Translations under genes and position numbers: made by a program
The notes under the pieces: model-generated
Databases searched by the model: none
What the model was told of the DNA's origin: nothing
The model's input: only the letters and a program-made list of their open reading frames with translations
Part shown: positions 61,103 to 64,000 of the stretch, piece by piece
How the letters are laid out: every line of letters begins with the position of its first letter
Position numbering within the stretch: the first letter of the stretch is position 1
Origin: JAOARY01 sp045345765
Lineage (GTDB): Bacteria > Bacillota > Clostridia > Peptostreptococcales > Peptostreptococcaceae
NCBI GenBank assembly: GCA_045345765.1
Contig: CP148265.1
Coordinates: 1,922,001-1,986,000, forward strand
DNA length: 64,000 nt
Reading direction: 5' to 3'

Positions 61103-61198
61103 AATAAGCATTAAATGCTTTTATAAATGATATGCTTATTAACTAAGATAACAGGTATAGATAATATCCTTTATCTTAGGATGATTGCAAATGCAATC
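61103..61198 (+). promoter_or_regulatory. three consecutive hairpins in the rpsJ-rplC spacer
   Basis: Stem 1 is AATAAGCAT/ATGCTTATT (61103-61140), stem 2 CTAAGATAA/TTATCTTAG (61143-61179) and stem 3 GATTGC/GCAATC (61183-61198). None is followed by a T-run. They end 13 nt before the rplC ribosome site, so they may tune rplC translation or mark processing. Confidence 0.5.
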
Positions 61199-61225
61199 CG
61201 CTGTAAGATTATAGGAGGTGTAAGG

Positions 61226-61852
61226 ATGAAAAAGATACTAGGAAGAAAGTTAGGAATGACTCAAGTATTTGATGAAAATGCGATCGTTGTTCCAGTTACT
61301 GTTGTTGAGGCAGGACCTATGATAGTAACTCAAATAAAGACTAAAGAAACAGATGGATACAACGCGATCCAAATTGGTTTTGAAGATGCTAAAGAAAAGC
61401 ATTTAAACAAGCCAGAAAGAGGACACTTTGATAAAGCAAACCTTGCTTACAAGAGAAACCTTGCGGAAGTAAGAATGGACGATGTTTCAGCTTACGAAGT
61501 AGGACAAGAAATCAAAGCTGATATCTTTGAAGCAGGAGCTATGATAGATGTAACTGCAACTTCAAAAGGTAAGGGATTCCAAGGTGTTATTAAAAGACAC
61601 GGACAATCAAGAGGACCTGAAACTCATGGTTCTAGATACCACAGAAGACCAGGTTCAATGGGAGCGGCTTCAGATCCTTCGAGAGTATTCAAAGGAAAGA
61701 ATCTTCCAGGACACATGGGAAGTCAAACAGTTACTGTACAAAACTTACAAGTTGTGTCAGTAGATGTAGAAAAGAACTTAATCTTAATTAAAGGTGCTAT
61801 TCCAGGACCTAAAAAAGGTTTAGTTACAATCAAAGAAGCTGTTAAGAAGTAA
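61226..61852 (+). CDS. rplC: 50S ribosomal protein uL3
   Basis: ATG 61226 follows AGGAGGTGTAAGG; a longer in-frame start upstream runs through the three hairpins and is rejected. This gives 208 residues. Motifs include KILGRKLGMTQVF, KGKGFQGVIKRHG and the GSMGAASDPSRVFKGKNLPG loop near the peptidyl-transferase centre. Confidence 0.97.
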   Translation: MKKILGRKLGMTQVFDENAIVVPVTVVEAGPMIVTQIKTKETDGYNAIQIGFEDAKEKHLNKPERGHFDKANLAYKRNLAEVRMDDVSAYEVGQEIKADIFEAGAMIDVTATSKGKGFQGVIKRHGQSRGPETHGSRYHRRPGSMGAASDPSRVFKGKNLPGHMGSQTVTVQNLQVVSVDVEKNLILIKGAIPGPKKGLVTIKEAVKK

Positions 61853-61881
61853 TAACGCTTTAATGGAAAGGAGGATAAATA

Positions 61882-62502
61882 ATGCCTAAAGTAAATGTTC
61901 TTAATATTAAAGGTGAAAATGTTGGTGAGATCGAACTTTCAGCAGATATATTTGCTAAGGAAGTTAAGGATCATGTTATATATGAAGTAGTTAAAAATCA
62001 ATTAGCTAACAAGAGACAAGGTACTCAGTCAGCTAAGACAAGATCAGAAGTAAGAGGTGGCGGGAAGAAGCCATGGAGACAAAAAGGAACTGGTAGAGCA
62101 AGAGCTGGTAGTTCAAGACAACCAAACTGGATTGGTGGTGGAGTTGTATTCGCACCAAAGCCAAGAGATTACAGATACTCACTTCCTAAGAAGATGAGAA
62201 GATTAGCTCTTAAAGGTGTTCTTACTAATAAGGTAACTGCTAACGATTTTATCGTTTTAGATGAGTTAAACTTAGACATACCTAAGACTAAAGAAATGGT
62301 TAATGTATTAAAGGCTTTAGAAGCTAAGAAAGCATTAATTGTAACTGCGGAAAAAAATGATAATGTAGTAAGAGCTGCAAACAACATTCAAGGTGTAGCT
62401 ACTGCATTTGTTAATACTATAAATGTATACGACATCTTAAGATATGAAAAATTAATAATAACTAAAGATGCTGTTAAAAAAGTGGAGGAGGTGTACGCAT
62501 AA
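61882..62502 (+). CDS. rplD: 50S ribosomal protein uL4
   Basis: A 206-residue exit-tunnel protein. The macrolide-related loop reads GGGKKPWRQKGTGRARAG, wild type. ATG follows GGAAAGGAGG. The stop overlaps the rplW start by 1 nt. L4 is a known autoregulator of S10 operons in some bacteria. Confidence 0.97.
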   Translation: MPKVNVLNIKGENVGEIELSADIFAKEVKDHVIYEVVKNQLANKRQGTQSAKTRSEVRGGGKKPWRQKGTGRARAGSSRQPNWIGGGVVFAPKPRDYRYSLPKKMRRLALKGVLTNKVTANDFIVLDELNLDIPKTKEMVNVLKALEAKKALIVTAEKNDNVVRAANNIQGVATAFVNTINVYDILRYEKLIITKDAVKKVEEVYA

Positions 62503-62792
62503 TGACTAATCCACATGATATAATCATAAGACCAGTTATAACTGAAACTTCTATGGATGCTATGGCTGACAAGAAGTACACATTCATCGTTACAAAGAAA
62601 GCTAACAAGTTTGAAATAAGAAAAGCTGTTGAAGCGGTATTTGGTGTGGAAGTAGATAAGATAAACACTATGAATTATACAGGAAAAACTAAGAGAATGG
62701 GAAGAAACATTGGTAAGAGAGCGGACTTTAAAAAGGCTGTTGTAAAACTTACAGAAGCTTCTAAAGAAATAGAATTCTTTGAAGGTGTTTAA
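62502..62792 (+). CDS. rplW: 50S ribosomal protein uL23
   Basis: A 96-residue protein at the tunnel exit that docks trigger factor and SRP. It includes DIIIRPVITETSMDAM and YTFIVTKKANKFEIRKAVE. Its ATG shares one base with the rplD stop (TAATG), and GGAGGAGG lies inside rplD. Confidence 0.97.
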   Translation: MTNPHDIIIRPVITETSMDAMADKKYTFIVTKKANKFEIRKAVEAVFGVEVDKINTMNYTGKTKRMGRNIGKRADFKKAVVKLTEASKEIEFFEGV

Positions 62793-62823
62793 TTCCTAAG
62801 CAAGCATAAAGGAGGGAAATTAA

Positions 62824-63657
62824 ATGGCTATTAAAAAGTTTAAGCCAACATCTGCCGGACGTAGACATATGACTGTACTTAAGTCAGATGAAATAACTAG
62901 AGAAGGTTATGAAAAATCACTAGTTGTTTCTCTTAAGAAACATGCTGGTAGAAATGCGCAAGGTAAAATAACTACTCGTCATAAAGGTGGCGGAGCTAGA
63001 AAGAAATATAGAGTAATAGATTTCAAAAGAGAAAAAGAGAATGTTCCAGCAAAAGTTGCTGCTGTTGAATATGATCCAAATAGAACTGCTAATATAGCGT
63101 TATTACACTATGTTGATGGTGAAAAAAGATACATCCTTAGCCCAGTAGGACTAAAGGTTGGAGACGTTGTATTATCTGGTAAAGAAGCGGATATCAAACC
63201 AGGTAACACAAGAAAATTAAAAGATATGCCAGTTGGTACTATGCTTCATAATATCGAGCTTAAAGCTGGAAAAGGAGCACAATTAGTAAGATCTGCTGGA
63301 GTATCAGCTCAATTAATGGCTAAGGAAGGAAAATACGCGTTATTAAGACTTCCATCAGGAGAAATGAGATTAGTTCATAATGAGTGTAGAGCAACAGTTG
63401 GACAAGTTGGAAATGTTGAACATTTCAATGTTACTATCGGTAAAGCTGGTAGAAAGAGACATATGGGTGTAAGACCTACAGTAAGAGGTTCTGTAATGAA
63501 CCCTAATGACCATCCACACGGTGGAGGGGAAGGTAGAGCTCCTATAGGTAGACCATCACCAGTAACTCCTTGGGGTAAACCAACTCTTGGATTTAAAACT
63601 AGAAAGAAAAATAAAGCTTCAGATAAATATATTGTTTCAAGAAGAAAGAAAAAATAA
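62824..63657 (+). CDS. rplB: 50S ribosomal protein uL2
   Basis: A 277-residue core 50S protein. It has the start MAIKKFKPTSAGRRHMTV, RHKGGGARKKYRVIDFKR and the conserved C-terminal MNPNDHPHGGGEGRAPIG with its functional His. ATG follows AGGAGGGAAATTAA. Confidence 0.98.
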   Translation: MAIKKFKPTSAGRRHMTVLKSDEITREGYEKSLVVSLKKHAGRNAQGKITTRHKGGGARKKYRVIDFKREKENVPAKVAAVEYDPNRTANIALLHYVDGEKRYILSPVGLKVGDVVLSGKEADIKPGNTRKLKDMPVGTMLHNIELKAGKGAQLVRSAGVSAQLMAKEGKYALLRLPSGEMRLVHNECRATVGQVGNVEHFNVTIGKAGRKRHMGVRPTVRGSVMNPNDHPHGGGEGRAPIGRPSPVTPWGKPTLGFKTRKKNKASDKYIVSRRKKK

Positions 63658-63700
63658 AGTAAGCTAATATATAAATGTTAAGTTGGAAGGAGGAAGAATA

Positions 63701-63982
63701 ATGAGTAGATCAACAAAGAAGGGACCTTTTGTACACCCTAGACTTCTTAAGAAGATTGAAAAAATGAACGAAACTGACGAAAAGAGCGTTGTTAAGACTT
63801 GGTCAAGATCGTCAACTATATTCCCTCAATTTTTAGGACATACAATTGCTGTTCATGACGGAAGAAAGCATGTTCCTGTATATATTACGGAAGAAATGGT
63901 TGGACATAAATTAGGTGAATTCGTTTTAACTAGAACGTTTAAAGGTCACAAAGGTGACGATAGAACTTCAAAGAGAAAATAG
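63701..63982 (+). CDS. rpsS: 30S ribosomal protein uS19
   Basis: A 93-residue protein. ATG 63701 lies after GGAAGGAGGAAGAATA; the in-frame TTG 18 nt upstream precedes the site. It reads SRSTKKGPFVHPRLLKKIE through the conserved RTFKGHKGDDRTSKRK end. The rest of the S10 operon lies outside the window; the last 18 bases hold nothing. Confidence 0.97.
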   Translation: MSRSTKKGPFVHPRLLKKIEKMNETDEKSVVKTWSRSSTIFPQFLGHTIAVHDGRKHVPVYITEEMVGHKLGEFVLTRTFKGHKGDDRTSKRK

Positions 63983-64000
63983 TTAGAAATAACTTTTGAA

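Overview
The window looks like one AT-rich bacterial chromosome segment from a low-GC Firmicute of class Clostridia. Codon use is heavily biased to AGA, ATA and TTA. Ribosome binding sites are strong (AGGAGG), and TTG and GTG starts are frequent. The gene order gltX..cysS-mrnC-thyX-rlmB-rae1-sigH-tuf-rpmG-secE-nusG-rplKAJL-rpoBC-rplGB-rpsLG-fusA-tuf resembles the order I remember for Clostridioides difficile. I therefore infer a relative in or near Peptostreptococcaceae; the species is not identified. No tRNA, rRNA, insertion sequence, integrase or CRISPR array was seen.

Layout. (1) 1-6.7 kb: a truncated chemoreceptor, an unknown protein with an internal duplication, an aldehyde dehydrogenase, gltX and an AI-2E-type exporter. 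(2) 6.7-10.5 kb: a cysteine block of cysK, a 25-codon Cys-rich ORF, cysE, cysS and mrnC, with several unusual regulatory structures. (3) 10.7-31.6 kb: thyX, rlmB, rae1, sigH, then the core transcription and translation block bounded by two tuf copies that look identical in DNA sequence. (4) 31.7-41.6 kb: methionine synthesis. On the minus strand lie hom-lysC behind a SAM-I riboswitch and metY-metA. On the plus strand lie metF, a MetH reactivation-domain protein and metH behind a second, divergent SAM-I riboswitch. (5) 41.6-60.1 kb: accessory genes. These are a SatD-like/DUF3307-like pair behind three 29-bp iterons, two acetyltransferase genes, an active and a degenerate PLD-helicase paralog with MazG-like and HIT genes between them, a full chemoreceptor, a very acidic exported protein, a riboswitch-like leader before an XapX gene, two unknown envelope proteins and a CapA-like protein. 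(6) 60.4-64 kb: the start of the S10 operon (rpsJ, rplC, rplD, rplW, rplB, rpsS).

The str operon (ending in tuf) and the S10 operon (starting with rpsJ) are usually neighbours. Here about 29 kb of metabolic and accessory genes lies between them. The best candidates for undescribed biology are: the SatD/DUF3307 pair with its iteron promoter; the helicase pair in which one partner has lost its catalytic motifs; four DnaA-box-like 9-mers at exact 12-bp spacing inside metA; the well-translated Cys-rich mini-ORF after cysK; the hairpin between the Shine-Dalgarno site and start codon of cysS; and the switch-like leader of the XapX gene.
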